Below, one piece after another: positions 32,438 through 41,966 of a stretch of 41,971 nt of DNA. Source of the stretch: Dehalococcoidia bacterium (GTDB lineage Bacteria > Chloroflexota > Dehalococcoidia > Lucifugimonadales > Lucifugimonadaceae); the NCBI GenBank assembly GCA_030747175.1, contig JASLLE010000015.1, forward strand, positions 1-41,971, in the 5' to 3' direction. The translations under genes were made by a program, and so were the position numbers. The stretch's first letter is position 1, and the number at the start of each line of letters is the position of its first letter. Below the pieces are notes generated by a model that was not told the origin of the DNA, did no database searches, and was given only the letters and a program-made list of their open reading frames with translations.

Positions 32438-34183
32438 TCAGCCCTCTAGCGCGGTTTTGACCGCCTGTACGCCATCAGCCAGTGGGGTCATCGCCGCCTC
32501 GCTGGCGTCGCGGCGTTTCATCTCGATCTCGCCGTTTCGCAAGCCGCGCGCGCTCACGACGACGCGCAACGGAAGCCCGATCAGGTCGGCGTCGTTGAAC
32601 TTGACGCCGGGCGGCTCGTCCCGATCGTCATAGAGCACTTCAACCCCGGCCGACTGGAGGTCTTCGTAGAACTTTGCGGCGGTTGCGACGACGGTCTCGT
32701 CGTTGGTGTTCAGGCCTGCGAGGTACACCTCGTACGGCGCTATTGCTCCCGGCAGGACCATTCCTTTGTCGTCATGGTTTGCCTCGATGGCGGCGGCGAG
32801 CAGGCGTCCGACGCCGATGCCGTAGCAGCCCATGAGGGCGTGTTTCTCACTGCCATCCTCATCCAGGAAGGTGGCTCCCATGGACTCCGAGTAGCCGGTG
32901 CCGAGTTTGAAGATGTGGCCGACTTCAACGCCGCGGTGTTCGACGAGGTGTCCGTCGCAGTCGTTGGGACAGGCGTCGCCCGCCTGCGCCATGGCGATGT
33001 CGGTGACGATGTCGCCTTCAAAATCACGGCCGTAGTTGCCGTTTCTGAGGTGGTAGTCGGTTCTGTTTGCGCCCGCGACCAGGTTCGGAGAGTTGATGAC
33101 GGAGTCGTCGACGATGCTCGTGATCCTTGCGCGCGAGCGTGGACCGTCCGAGGCATCCAGTCCGATTGCGGAGGCGGAGCCGGCAACGAGTCCCGCCGAT
33201 GCCACCTCTTCCGGCGTAGCGAGGCGTGGTTCGGCGCCACTCATGGCATTCCGGAGTTTCGTCTCGTTGACCTCCAGGTCGCCCCGGATGGAGACGAACA
33301 CTATCTCGCCGCCGGTCGATGATTCCGGGGCGTAGAAAACCGCTTTGACGGTCTTGTTGACCGGCACGTCCAGGTACTCCGCCAGCCCTTCGATTGTTTT
33401 GATGTCCGGGGTATGGACCTCTTCCAACTCGCCCGGAGCCTCGGGAGCCGCTGCGGGCTTCTTGAACTCCGCCTTCTCCGCGTTTGCCGCGTAGGAGCAG
33501 TTTTCGTCGCTGCAAACGAAGATCGTATCTTCGCCAGATTCGGCCAGCAGCACGAACTCGTTGGAGTCTTTGCCGCCGATCGGCCCGCTGTCGGCCTCGA
33601 CCATCCTGACATCGATTCCGGCCCGGCTAAAGATGCGGTGATACGCGGCGGCCATCGCCTGGAAACTGACATCGAGTCCTTCCTCGTCCTTGTCGAACGA
33701 GTAGGCGTCTTTCATCTCGAACTCGCGTACCCGAAGCAGACCGGCGCGGGGTCGCGCTTCATCTCGAAATTTCGTCTGGATCTGGTACAGGTTGAACGGC
33801 AGATCCCGGTAGCTCTCGAGGTTGGCGGCGGCCATGAAAGTCGTGGTTTCTTCATGGGTCGGGGCGATGACCATGTTCCGGTCGCGTCGGTCTTTCAGCG
33901 AGGCGAGTGGCGGCTGAAATGTGTCCGCACGACCCGACTGCTCCCACAACTCCCGGGGCTGGACGACAGGCATCGATATCTCCTGCGCGCCCGCCCGGTC
34001 CATCTCCTCGCGAATGATGTTGGAGATCTTGGTCAGGCTGCGCCAGCCGAGCGGCATGTAGCTGTAGATACCGGCGGCCACCTGCTGCACGAATCCGGCG
34101 CGAGTCAGGTACTGATGCGACGCGGTTTCGGCATCGGCGGGCGCGTCGCGCAGGGTCTTTCCGAAGGAGCGGCTTAAACGCAT
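32438..34183 (-). CDS. proS: Prolyl-tRNA synthetase, bacterial type
   Basis: The 581-residue class II synthetase charges tRNA-Pro. The N-terminal core starts with MRLSRSFGKTLRDAPADAE and holds motif 2 (NLYQIQTKFRDEARPRAGLLR). The editing INS domain occupies about 220-400. Motif 3 is GCYGIGVGRLLAAAIE, and the C-terminal anticodon domain ends the protein. It is the last gene of the long housekeeping run, 149 bp after ispG. A tRNA-Pro gene is elsewhere in this window. Confidence 0.97.
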   Translation of the reverse strand: MRLSRSFGKTLRDAPADAETASHQYLTRAGFVQQVAAGIYSYMPLGWRSLTKISNIIREEMDRAGAQEISMPVVQPRELWEQSGRADTFQPPLASLKDRRDRNMVIAPTHEETTTFMAAANLESYRDLPFNLYQIQTKFRDEARPRAGLLRVREFEMKDAYSFDKDEEGLDVSFQAMAAAYHRIFSRAGIDVRMVEADSGPIGGKDSNEFVLLAESGEDTIFVCSDENCSYAANAEKAEFKKPAAAPEAPGELEEVHTPDIKTIEGLAEYLDVPVNKTVKAVFYAPESSTGGEIVFVSIRGDLEVNETKLRNAMSGAEPRLATPEEVASAGLVAGSASAIGLDASDGPRSRARITSIVDDSVINSPNLVAGANRTDYHLRNGNYGRDFEGDIVTDIAMAQAGDACPNDCDGHLVEHRGVEVGHIFKLGTGYSESMGATFLDEDGSEKHALMGCYGIGVGRLLAAAIEANHDDKGMVLPGAIAPYEVYLAGLNTNDETVVATAAKFYEDLQSAGVEVLYDDRDEPPGVKFNDADLIGLPLRVVVSARGLRNGEIEMKRRDASEAAMTPLADGVQAVKTALEG

Positions 34184-34332
34184 TTAGGCGGCCTTTTGGT
34201 GTGGGTGCGGGAACGCGGTTGTGATGTCAGGACGGGTATTTTAGCGGCGCGGGCGCGTTGCGGTGTGACCTGAGAATGCACATCACGACGGTACGGCTCC
34301 GAGACCGACCCAAATAGTGCCCATACCGAGGG

Positions 34333-35451
34333 TCAGGGGCCGTGATTGACCTCGGCCATCAGGGCTGAAAGCATCTCAGACTCCGGCACGATGTTCGCTT
34401 TCACACCCTTGCGGAATATGACTGCCCGGCCGTTTCCGCCCGCTATGCCGATGTCGGCGTCCTTGGCCTCGCCCGGTCCGTTAACCTCGCAGCCCATGAC
34501 GGCGACTTTGAGGTCCGTTTTAACGCCCTTCAGCGCTTCATCTACGTTGGCGGCCAGCTTCAGGACGTCTACATCCGCGCGGCCACAGCTCGGGCAGGCG
34601 ATGAGGGTCGGACCGTGGGACCGGAGGTTGAGTGATCTCAGGATCTCGAAGCCAACCTTGACCTCTTCCCGGGAATCACCGGCGAGCGATACCCGGATCG
34701 TGTCGCCGATGCCCTCGGAAAGAAGGATCCCCAGCCCGACGGCGCTGCGGATGCCGCCGGCAAACGGGGTGCCGGCTTCCGTGATGCCGAGGTGGAAGGG
34801 GTACGGGACGAGCGGCGCGAGTTTCCGGTAGGCGTCGAGCGTGGTCGGCACGTCAAACGCCTTCAACGAAATCTTGATGTCTTCGAAGTCAAGAGCCTCG
34901 AGGATGCCGATCTCCCAGAGCGCCGTTGCGACCATGTGATCTGCGACTGCATAGCCGTTCTCGTCATCGCCGGATTTAGCGAGCTGGTTCACTCCGTCCT
35001 GCAGGCGAGAGCCGCCGCGCGCCATGCCGATCTTGCCGACGGGAGGAAGGCTGCCGAAGTTGACGCCAACACGGATCGGGATCCCGGCCCTTTTTGCCGC
35101 CGCTACGACTTCACGGACTTTTGTTTCGTCCCGGATGTTGCCCGGGTTGAGACGGAGCATGTCGACGCCCTGTTTTACCGACTCCAGCGCCAGTTCGTGG
35201 TGGAAATGGATATCGGCGACGAGGGGGATGTTGATCCGTCGTTTGATCTGACCCAGCGCCTCCGCAGCGGCCATGTCCGGCACTGCCACACGGATGATCT
35301 CGCAGCCGACCGCCTCTAAACCCGCGATCTCGGCGACGGTGGTCTCGACGTCCCGGGTGTCACAGGTCGTCATCGACTGGACGGCGATCGGGTTGTTACG
35401 GCCGCCGATCTTGACGCCGCCGACCGATACCTCTCGAGTGACACGTTTCAT
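34333..35451 (-). CDS. ispG: 4-hydroxy-3-methylbut-2-en-1-yl diphosphate synthase
   Basis: The 372-residue iron-sulfur enzyme performs the sixth step of the MEP isoprenoid pathway. IGGRNNPIAVQSMTTCDT opens the TIM barrel. The [4Fe-4S] ligands lie in IACPSCGRADVDV and GCEVNGPGEA. It lacks the large insert of plant-type enzymes. It follows rseP by 25 bp, with dxr and uppS in the same operon, so two MEP steps and one polyprenyl step are linked here. Confidence 0.97.
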   Translation of the reverse strand: MKRVTREVSVGGVKIGGRNNPIAVQSMTTCDTRDVETTVAEIAGLEAVGCEIIRVAVPDMAAAEALGQIKRRINIPLVADIHFHHELALESVKQGVDMLRLNPGNIRDETKVREVVAAAKRAGIPIRVGVNFGSLPPVGKIGMARGGSRLQDGVNQLAKSGDDENGYAVADHMVATALWEIGILEALDFEDIKISLKAFDVPTTLDAYRKLAPLVPYPFHLGITEAGTPFAGGIRSAVGLGILLSEGIGDTIRVSLAGDSREEVKVGFEILRSLNLRSHGPTLIACPSCGRADVDVLKLAANVDEALKGVKTDLKVAVMGCEVNGPGEAKDADIGIAGGNGRAVIFRKGVKANIVPESEMLSALMAEVNHGP

Positions 35452-35476
35452 TAGCCGGTCACCTCACCAACGGTCA

Positions 35477-37237
35477 TCAGAAGAAACTCTCGCCGCGGAA
35501 GATGCGCATAACGTCCTGCACGCTGATTAGCGCCATGAGGCCCAGCAGCACGAGGATGCCCGCGAGGTGGACGATCGCCTCTCGCTCCGGTGAAATTCGC
35601 TTGCCGCGCCGGAAGGCCTCTATAACCACGAAAAGCAGGCGCCCGCCGTCCAATCCGGGCAGCGGGAGAATGTTGATGACGGCCAGGCTGAGGCTGATAG
35701 TCGCAGCCAGGACGGCGAAGGTCCTGAGCTTGGTGCTGACGGCGGCGTCCGCTATGGCGATCTCGCCCGTGAGCTGGCCGATGCCGATCGGACCGACCGT
35801 GGCCGGGCCGCTCAACTGCGGATTATTCGAAGACTGGACCAGCCCTGAAACCGAGTTCTTGGTCAGGAGAATGAGGTCTCGGATCTCGCCGAATGATCCC
35901 GTGAAGGCGTCCCAGAGATTCTTTGAGTAGGTCCTCTCCCCCGCGTTCTCGGTCCGGATCTGGATCCCAACCGAGCCGTCCGTTACGGCAGTGTCGAGGC
36001 CAAGTGAGAAGTCATGACGCCTCGCGTCCGGCAGCGATATCTCGCTGGTCGGATCTGACACGCTCCGCACCACTCGAAGTTCATCCCCCACCTGAATACG
36101 CGCGTCCAGTTCGCGGGCGTCGGCGATCGAAATTTCTTCGCTGGTATCCGCCGCATCGGAAACAACACGAAGCCTGTCGTTAACGCCGACGGTGATGTCC
36201 AGCAGTCTTGCCGCTGCGAGGAGGAGCTGATTTTCGGGGTCCGTGACCTCGAAAACCACATCGCGTTCCGGGACGTTGAATCGTGGTTTGAGGAAGACCT
36301 CCTTGTCCCGGCCTTCGATGTACTGGAATGACGACGCGCCCGGCATGGGAGACGGGTCCGGAATTCCGGGGCGCAACAACCAGTTGCTCGTGCCACCAAG
36401 TTTGAGCGTGATTGCCTGTTGGAGCCCGGTCAAATCGTCGATATCTCGCCCGTCGACCTCAAGAATCCTGTCACCGACCCGAAGCCCCGCCAGATCTGCC
36501 GGCGAATCCGGGTAGACGGCGGTGATCGTGACGTCGCCAGCCAGCCGGGTTTGCGGAAGCATCAGGACGAATGTGAAGAGGATGATCGGGATGACGGCAT
36601 TCACGATAGCGCCGGAGGCGAGCACGAACGTGCGTGCCAGCTTCGACTTGCTGGCGAGGCTGTTCTCCGCCTCCGGGTCTTCTTCGCCGACCATCTTCAC
36701 GAATCCGCCCAGCGGCAGCCAGTTGATTGACCACACCATCTCGGAGATGGTGATGCTGTGTGGCCCTATCTCACGCAGCTTGCCATTGAGCGCATCGCCC
36801 ACCACCGCATCTCCAACGTCTGATGCCAGGGCATTGCGGCGATTCTTCGGACGAACTAAAAGGGCGTGATACGAACCATCGGCTCGTTTCTCGACGATGG
36901 CCTCGACCTGGGGGCCTGTCGTGAGAGCGACCAGGCGGGGATCTGCGTCGGACAATCGATGGTCGCGAAGATCGTCACCGTTCGCGCCGGCGAGGACCGG
37001 AACATCCACGGATTCATGCTCTTCGAAGCCCTCGAAGATCGTCTCTTCACTGATCGCCACTTCGGTTTGTCCAGTCCACACGCCCGTGGCGCGCGGAGGG
37101 AAACCGAAGCCGAATTCGACGACCTTTGTGCGCGTCAGTTTCGCCGTGAAGAAGTGGCCCAGCTCGTGGAGGATGATCAGCGGACCCAGGACGAGTAAAA
37201 ACGTCAGGACGCCGAATATGAGAGTCGGAGGGATCAT
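35477..37237 (-). CDS. rseP: Site-2 intramembrane metalloprotease, RseP/M50 family, with two large insertions
   Basis: The 586-residue product is about 130-150 longer than E. coli RseP. HELGH at 24-28 in the first helix binds zinc and LPGLDGGR (526-533) supplies the third ligand. A PDZ domain is at about 235-290. One insertion of about 100 residues separates GFGFPPR (43-49) from WLPLGGFVKM (173-182). A second, about 345-413, holds two tandem copies of a 33-residue unit (VGVNDRLRVVSDAADTSEEI and QVGDELRVVRSVSDPTSEI). It lies in its usual place between dxr and ispG. Its substrate is probably a membrane-bound regulator. Confidence 0.93.
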   Translation of the reverse strand: MIPPTLIFGVLTFLLVLGPLIILHELGHFFTAKLTRTKVVEFGFGFPPRATGVWTGQTEVAISEETIFEGFEEHESVDVPVLAGANGDDLRDHRLSDADPRLVALTTGPQVEAIVEKRADGSYHALLVRPKNRRNALASDVGDAVVGDALNGKLREIGPHSITISEMVWSINWLPLGGFVKMVGEEDPEAENSLASKSKLARTFVLASGAIVNAVIPIILFTFVLMLPQTRLAGDVTITAVYPDSPADLAGLRVGDRILEVDGRDIDDLTGLQQAITLKLGGTSNWLLRPGIPDPSPMPGASSFQYIEGRDKEVFLKPRFNVPERDVVFEVTDPENQLLLAAARLLDITVGVNDRLRVVSDAADTSEEISIADARELDARIQVGDELRVVRSVSDPTSEISLPDARRHDFSLGLDTAVTDGSVGIQIRTENAGERTYSKNLWDAFTGSFGEIRDLILLTKNSVSGLVQSSNNPQLSGPATVGPIGIGQLTGEIAIADAAVSTKLRTFAVLAATISLSLAVINILPLPGLDGGRLLFVVIEAFRRGKRISPEREAIVHLAGILVLLGLMALISVQDVMRIFRGESFF

Positions 37238-37269
37238 GAAATTACGATAACTCGCCTATCCGGCGTGTA

Positions 37270-38424
37270 TCAGCCCTTTAGTACCGAGATGCCGGCGCGT
37301 ACGCGTGCCGCTGTCTCGGTTGCGGCCTCGGTGATCTGGCGGAGTGATGGTTCCACTGTCGGTTGATGCGCAGCGAGGCCCTGTTCAATAACGGGTCCGA
37401 TATCGGTGAACCCGATCTTCCCGTCCAGGAACAACTCGACGGCGGCTTCATCGGCGCCCACGAGCGCGGCACGCCACGTGCCCCCTCGTTTCGCAACGTC
37501 CAGGGCGAGATCGAAACATGGGTAGAGAGAGGCGTTCAACTCCTCAAATGTGAGGTTTCCGATCTCTATCGGGTTTAAGCGGGGCAGGGAATCGTTTGCC
37601 ACGCGCTCGGGGTGCGTGAGCGCGCACTGGATCGGGTATCGCAGGTCCGGCGGTCCTAACTGGGCTTTTACGGAGCCGTCCTGGAACTCGACCATCGAGT
37701 GGATGATGGACTGTTTGTGCATCACCACGTCGATCTGTTCGTACGGGATATCAAACAACCAGTGCGCCTCGACCACTTCAAGCGCCTTGTTGATCAAGGT
37801 CGCTGAGTCGATGGTGATCTTCCGGCCCATCTGCCATGTTGGATGCTCAAGCGCTTCTTCGGGCGACACCGATCGCAGAGCGTCCCATGAGCGGTCCCGG
37901 AACGCTCCGCCGGACGCCGTGATGATCAGTCTTCTCGGTTGCCCTACTTCGCCCCGGATGCATTGCCATATCGCCGATGGTTCGCTATCCACCGGAAGGA
38001 TTTCGGTATTGCCGTGCCTGGCCGCGGCCCGGAGGTGCTCTCCCGCCATTACGACTAGCTCTTTGTTGGCAAGTGCGACCGGTATTCCCGCCCTGAGCGC
38101 TGCGATCGCCGGTTCCAGAGCGTTTGCACCCGACATGGCGGCGACCACAAGGTCAACGTCGTTGAGGGTGGCCAGTTCCATGAGCGACGCAGGACGACAA
38201 TCGGTGCAGTTTTCGGGCTCACGCCCGTCCGCGGCGTAATAGCGGTACGGCCTGAACTCGGCGATTTGAGAAGCGAGTAGATCGACGTTACGACCCGCGG
38301 CGAGTCCCAGGACCTGGAATCGGTCAGGCAAGGCGCGGATTACGTCGAGCGTCTGCGTACCGACGGATCCCGTGGATCCAAGTAGCACGACACGTTTGGG
38401 GGACCGTTTCAAGTGGTGCTCCAT
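37270..38424 (-). CDS. dxr: 1-deoxy-D-xylulose 5-phosphate reductoisomerase
   Basis: The 384-residue NADPH enzyme makes 2-C-methylerythritol 4-phosphate, the committed step of the MEP pathway. The NADPH loop is LLGSTGSVGTQTLDV. Further signatures are ALANKELVVMAGE, TASGGAFRDRSWD, and WQMGRKITIDSATLINKALE, which includes metal and substrate ligands. The ATG lies inside the end of cdsA (16-bp overlap), and rseP follows by 32 bp. Confidence 0.97.
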   Translation of the reverse strand: MEHHLKRSPKRVVLLGSTGSVGTQTLDVIRALPDRFQVLGLAAGRNVDLLASQIAEFRPYRYYAADGREPENCTDCRPASLMELATLNDVDLVVAAMSGANALEPAIAALRAGIPVALANKELVVMAGEHLRAAARHGNTEILPVDSEPSAIWQCIRGEVGQPRRLIITASGGAFRDRSWDALRSVSPEEALEHPTWQMGRKITIDSATLINKALEVVEAHWLFDIPYEQIDVVMHKQSIIHSMVEFQDGSVKAQLGPPDLRYPIQCALTHPERVANDSLPRLNPIEIGNLTFEELNASLYPCFDLALDVAKRGGTWRAALVGADEAAVELFLDGKIGFTDIGPVIEQGLAAHQPTVEPSLRQITEAATETAARVRAGISVLKG

Positions 38425-39200
38425 TCGGACACCCAGTATACGATGACGAGGTTTGGCAATAATGAGTCCAACCGGTCAAGCACGCCACCGTGACCGGGGA
38501 TCAGAAACCCGGAGTCTTTGACCCCGGCGCGTCGTTTGAATGCGGATTCACCCAGGTCTCCGAGCGTGCCAGCTATCGCCATCACAACACCAAGTACGAC
38601 GGCCATCGCCGTGGCGATTTCGAGATCGAAGGCGATTTCGACCACAAGGGCGGCGATACCGCCCCCGGCCAGGGCGCCGATTAATCCTTCCCACGATTTG
38701 TTGGGGCTGATCCGGGGCATGAGCTTGTGGCGTCCGAATGTCACGCCGGTGAGCATGGCGGCGGTATCTGCCGCAAAGGTCACGATGAGGGCCAGGAGCA
38801 GCCACTGAGCCCCGTCATCTATTGATCGAAGAATCGGCGCATGGGCGAGTGCGACTCCCACGTATGGACCGGCGACAACGGCGTAGACGAATGCAGTCCG
38901 GCGCCCGGTTGCGAGGAGATAGAACGCGATGAGCGTTCCCGTTCCTGCAGTCGCCAGCATCACCCACCAGCCGGCCTGGTTCTCGGCGACCAACCACCCC
39001 GTTATTACAAGCGATATCGGCCACGCGATGTAAGCCCATCGAAGGGGGCTCAAACTGCGCGCGCGAACCATGTCCGCCAGTTCCCAGCCGCTTATTGCTG
39101 CCGCTAACAGGACAACCGCTGCGATCGCCGGGGTGCCGAGCCAGACAGCCCCGAGCAAGGCCGGGATTGCGATGGCGGCCGTGACGATTCTCAGGGTCAT
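38409..39200 (-). CDS. cdsA: Phosphatidate cytidylyltransferase
   Basis: The 263-residue membrane enzyme makes CDP-diacylglycerol for phospholipid synthesis. About seven helices are visible. The family signature near the C-terminus is complete: FKRRAGVKDSGFLIPGHGGV followed by LDRLDS. ISPNKSWEGLIGALAGG also fits. It lies 25 bp after uppS and overlaps dxr by 16 bp. Confidence 0.95.
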   Translation of the reverse strand: MTLRIVTAAIAIPALLGAVWLGTPAIAAVVLLAAAISGWELADMVRARSLSPLRWAYIAWPISLVITGWLVAENQAGWWVMLATAGTGTLIAFYLLATGRRTAFVYAVVAGPYVGVALAHAPILRSIDDGAQWLLLALIVTFAADTAAMLTGVTFGRHKLMPRISPNKSWEGLIGALAGGGIAALVVEIAFDLEIATAMAVVLGVVMAIAGTLGDLGESAFKRRAGVKDSGFLIPGHGGVLDRLDSLLPNLVIVYWVSEWSTT

Positions 39201-39225
39201 CGGGTTATCGAGAAGCGGACAGGGG

Positions 39226-39981
39226 TCAAGCTACCGGGTCGCCGCCGCCGAAACGCCGCTGCCGTCGCCGATAGGCGTCGAGGGCCAGATCAACCTGGTC
39301 GCCGTCGAAATCCGGCCACTGCACCGGTGTCGAATAAAACTCGGCGTAGGCGGATTGCCAGAGCAAAAAGTTGGAGATTCGGAACTCGCCGCCCGTTCGA
39401 ATAACGAGGTCCGGGTCTGGCGTGTCCCCGGTAGCCAGATGGCGGTCAATAACCTCTTCGTCGATATCGTCGGGAGATGTCCCCTCTGCAACGATAGCTT
39501 TGATGGCCGAAACGATATCCGCCCTGCCGCCGTAGTCGAACGCGATCGTGAGCGTCAACCGGTCGTTGCCTTTTGTCAGCTCCACAGCATCGACGATCTC
39601 CCGGCTGAGTTCGTCCGGGAGCCGGTCGAGCCGGCCGATGTGCAGGATGCGGACGCCGTTTCGGTTTAGCTCCTCGGCCTCTGATCGTATGACCTCTTGC
39701 AGAATTGCGAGCAGCGCCGAGATTTCATCGCCCGGACGTGACCAGTTTTCGGTCGAGAACGCGAACAGGGTTGCGTAACCGACGCCGCGCTCGACGAGCC
39801 TGGAGATAACGGAACGGACGTTCTCGGTGCCGGCACGATGACCTTCCGTGCGCGGGCGGCTGCGTTGGGACGCCCAGCGACCGTTGCCGTCCATGATTAT
39901 CGCGACGTGCTCGGGCGTCGCGCTATCATCGCCTGGAGGTGGCGACGAGTTGCCTGTCGACGATCGCGGATATACGGCCAC
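39226..39981 (-). CDS. uppS: Polyprenyl diphosphate synthase (undecaprenyl type)
   Basis: The 251-residue cis-prenyltransferase makes the lipid carrier for cell-wall glycans. VAIIMDGNGRWAS holds the catalytic Asp and phosphate site. FSTENWSRP and IRTGGEFRISNFLLWQ are the other conserved regions. Chain length cannot be read from sequence alone. About 20 non-conserved residues precede the domain, and the start is GTG. It is 23 bp after frr. Confidence 0.95.
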   Translation of the reverse strand: MAVYPRSSTGNSSPPPGDDSATPEHVAIIMDGNGRWASQRSRPRTEGHRAGTENVRSVISRLVERGVGYATLFAFSTENWSRPGDEISALLAILQEVIRSEAEELNRNGVRILHIGRLDRLPDELSREIVDAVELTKGNDRLTLTIAFDYGGRADIVSAIKAIVAEGTSPDDIDEEVIDRHLATGDTPDPDLVIRTGGEFRISNFLLWQSAYAEFYSTPVQWPDFDGDQVDLALDAYRRRQRRFGGGDPVA

Positions 39982-40004
39982 TGGAGGTATCCGGTGATGA
40001 AGGA

Positions 40005-40562
40005 TTAGACCTCCATCACCTCCTCCTCCTTCTTCTTGCTCGCCAGTTCCATGTCTTCCACCGCCGCATCGGTGTGTGCCTGGAGGGTGTCGAGCGCACG
40101 ACGAACCACATCTTGCGATTCTTCGCCGTCGCGCTCCATGTTCCTCAGCGACTCCTGCGCGTCGCGACGCACGTTTCGTGCCGCGACTTTTCCCTCTTCG
40201 ACTCGACGTCCCATCTGGCGGACGAGATCGCGTCGGCGCTCTTCCGTCAAGACGGGTAGGACGAGCCGGATGATGTGGCCGTCGATCTGGGGATTCATGC
40301 CCAGGTCAGCGGCCTGCAATGCCCTTTCGACGGCCTGGACGGCGGTCCGGTCCCAGGGTTGAATGACCAGCAGGCGGGCGTCGCCGACGGTGATCTGCGC
40401 AAGCTGGTTGAGCGGCATCTCCATGCCCTGGTAGTCCACCACGATGTTCTCGACGAGAGCCGGGGAGGCCCGGTTTGTGCGATACCCGGCGAGATCACGG
40501 TCAAGGGCGTCTACCGCGCCCTGCATCCGTCTGCGTGCATCCTCAAGTATCTCCGTGGTCAT
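40005..40562 (-). CDS. frr: Ribosome recycling factor
   Basis: The 185-residue product has the standard length and fold, a three-helix bundle with a small beta domain. It splits post-termination ribosomes with EF-G. Family segments are MQGAVDALDRDLAGYRTNRA, GDARLLVIQPWD and RRDLVRQMGRRVEEGKVAARN cut in its middle part. The ATG has AAGGGA upstream. It lies in the conserved order after pyrH, separated by 91 bp. Confidence 0.96.
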   Translation of the reverse strand: MTTEILEDARRRMQGAVDALDRDLAGYRTNRASPALVENIVVDYQGMEMPLNQLAQITVGDARLLVIQPWDRTAVQAVERALQAADLGMNPQIDGHIIRLVLPVLTEERRRDLVRQMGRRVEEGKVAARNVRRDAQESLRNMERDGEESQDVVRRALDTLQAHTDAAVEDMELASKKKEEEVMEV

Positions 40563-40653
40563 CCCGGGTTCCCTTCGTTTGCCGTCGTTTCTTTGGCGTC
40601 TCTTTGTTCCGTCAGTCGAGCGCGACGCCGGTCTAGTTGGATACGGTTTTCGC

Positions 40654-41388
40654 CTACTTGACGGATGCAGGCACAGCGTCCGAGATCAAGGTGCCGATCT
40701 CTTCCCCTTGCAGAATCCGCAACAGGTTCCCCGGACTGAACAAATCAAATACGACTATGGGCAGGCCGTTGTCCATGCACATGGAAAGCGCCGTTGCATC
40801 GAGAGCGCCGACGCGGCGCTGCAATGCGTCCAGGTGCGTCATGTGGCCGAGCTTGGAGGCTGATTTATCGATGTTGGGGTCCGACGTGTAGATGCCATCG
40901 ATGTTGTTCTTGGCCATCCACAAAGCGTCGGCGCCGACCTCTAACGCACGGAGCGCCGCGGCCGTATCGGTGGACATGTAGGGGCTGCCGGTGCCTCCGG
41001 CGAATATCACGAGACGGCCTTTTTCGAAGTGCCGGATGGCGCGTCGCCTGATGTAGGGTTCCGCTATGGCGGACATGCTGATGGCGGTCTGTGTGCGGAC
41101 CTCCAGCCCGTTACGTTCCAGGGCGTCTTGCACAGCCAGTGCGTTGATTATCGTGGCGAGCATGCCGGCGTTGTCTGCGGTGGCGCGGTCCATGCCGACG
41201 GCCTCGTAATCGGCGCCGCGCCATATGTTGCCGCCGCCTACAACGATGCCGATCTGGAGACCGGTATCGGCTGCTTCGGTCACCTGCTCGGCGACGTAAC
41301 GGAGAGCATCCGGGTCGAGGCCGAATTCACGGTCCCCTTTAAGTGACTCGCCACTCAACTTGAGCAGGACACGTCTATACGTGGTCAC
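40654..41388 (-). CDS. pyrH: UMP kinase
   Basis: The 244-residue amino-acid-kinase-fold enzyme phosphorylates UMP to UDP. LLKLSGESLKGD binds phosphate, VVGGGNIWRG and GTGSPYMSTDTAAALRA bind UMP, and KNNIDGIYTSDPN is the ATP-side loop. Family members are usually hexameric and are inhibited by UTP. The start is GTG with GGGGGGAG four nt upstream. It follows tsf by 74 bp in the usual tsf-pyrH-frr order. Confidence 0.96.
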   Translation of the reverse strand: MTTYRRVLLKLSGESLKGDREFGLDPDALRYVAEQVTEAADTGLQIGIVVGGGNIWRGADYEAVGMDRATADNAGMLATIINALAVQDALERNGLEVRTQTAISMSAIAEPYIRRRAIRHFEKGRLVIFAGGTGSPYMSTDTAAALRALEVGADALWMAKNNIDGIYTSDPNIDKSASKLGHMTHLDALQRRVGALDATALSMCMDNGLPIVVFDLFSPGNLLRILQGEEIGTLISDAVPASVK

Positions 41389-41462
41389 TGACTCCCCCCG
41401 GAGATGTCTTGGGATTGCGTCTGGTCGCGCCCGGACGGGCTTTTGCCGGATTCTTCTGGGTT

Positions 41463-41966
41463 CTACTCTCCGAGTCCGTAGCGGACGAAACGGCCCACGT
41501 GGACGTTCTCGCCGGTCTTTGCGGCGAGGTTCTTGACTAGGTCGCCGATGGTCTGGCCCGGGTCGCGGATGTAGGCCTGCTCCATCAACAGTTCTTCGTT
41601 GGCGACTTCCCCGGCGTCTTCCGGGACCGAATCCCGGTCGACGTATCGCGGGCTCATCGCCGCCACCTGCATTGCGAGTTCTTTCGCCAGTTCGGCGAAC
41701 TCATCAGTGCGAGCAACGAAATCGGTTTCCGACGAGAGCTGGACGAGAGCGCCGACGCGGTTTCCGCTGTGGATGTAGCTCTCGATAACGCCTTCCGAGG
41801 TCGCTCGTCCCGCACGCTTTGCGGCGGAAGCTAACCCTTTTTCTCGAAGAATCTCGACGGCTTTCGTCTCGTCACCGTCTACCTCTTCGAGAGCGCGCTT
41901 GGAGTCCATGATCCCTGCCCCGGTCTTCTCCCGGAGCGATTTGACCATTGCGGCTGTGATGTCCAA
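41463..41966 (-). CDS. tsf: Elongation factor Ts (short form)
   Basis: The 167-residue product is the nucleotide exchange factor of EF-Tu. It has the N-terminal UBA-like module (TAAMVKSLREKTGAGIMDSK), the core signature SSETDFVARTDEF, and the C-terminal FVRYGLGE. It lacks the second core subdomain and coiled coil of the longer E. coli protein, as in several Chloroflexota and other short forms. The apparent start is TTG, five bases from the right edge. rpsB, its usual neighbour, would lie just outside the window. Confidence 0.93.
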   Translation of the reverse strand: MDITAAMVKSLREKTGAGIMDSKRALEEVDGDETKAVEILREKGLASAAKRAGRATSEGVIESYIHSGNRVGALVQLSSETDFVARTDEFAELAKELAMQVAAMSPRYVDRDSVPEDAGEVANEELLMEQAYIRDPGQTIGDLVKNLAAKTGENVHVGRFVRYGLGE

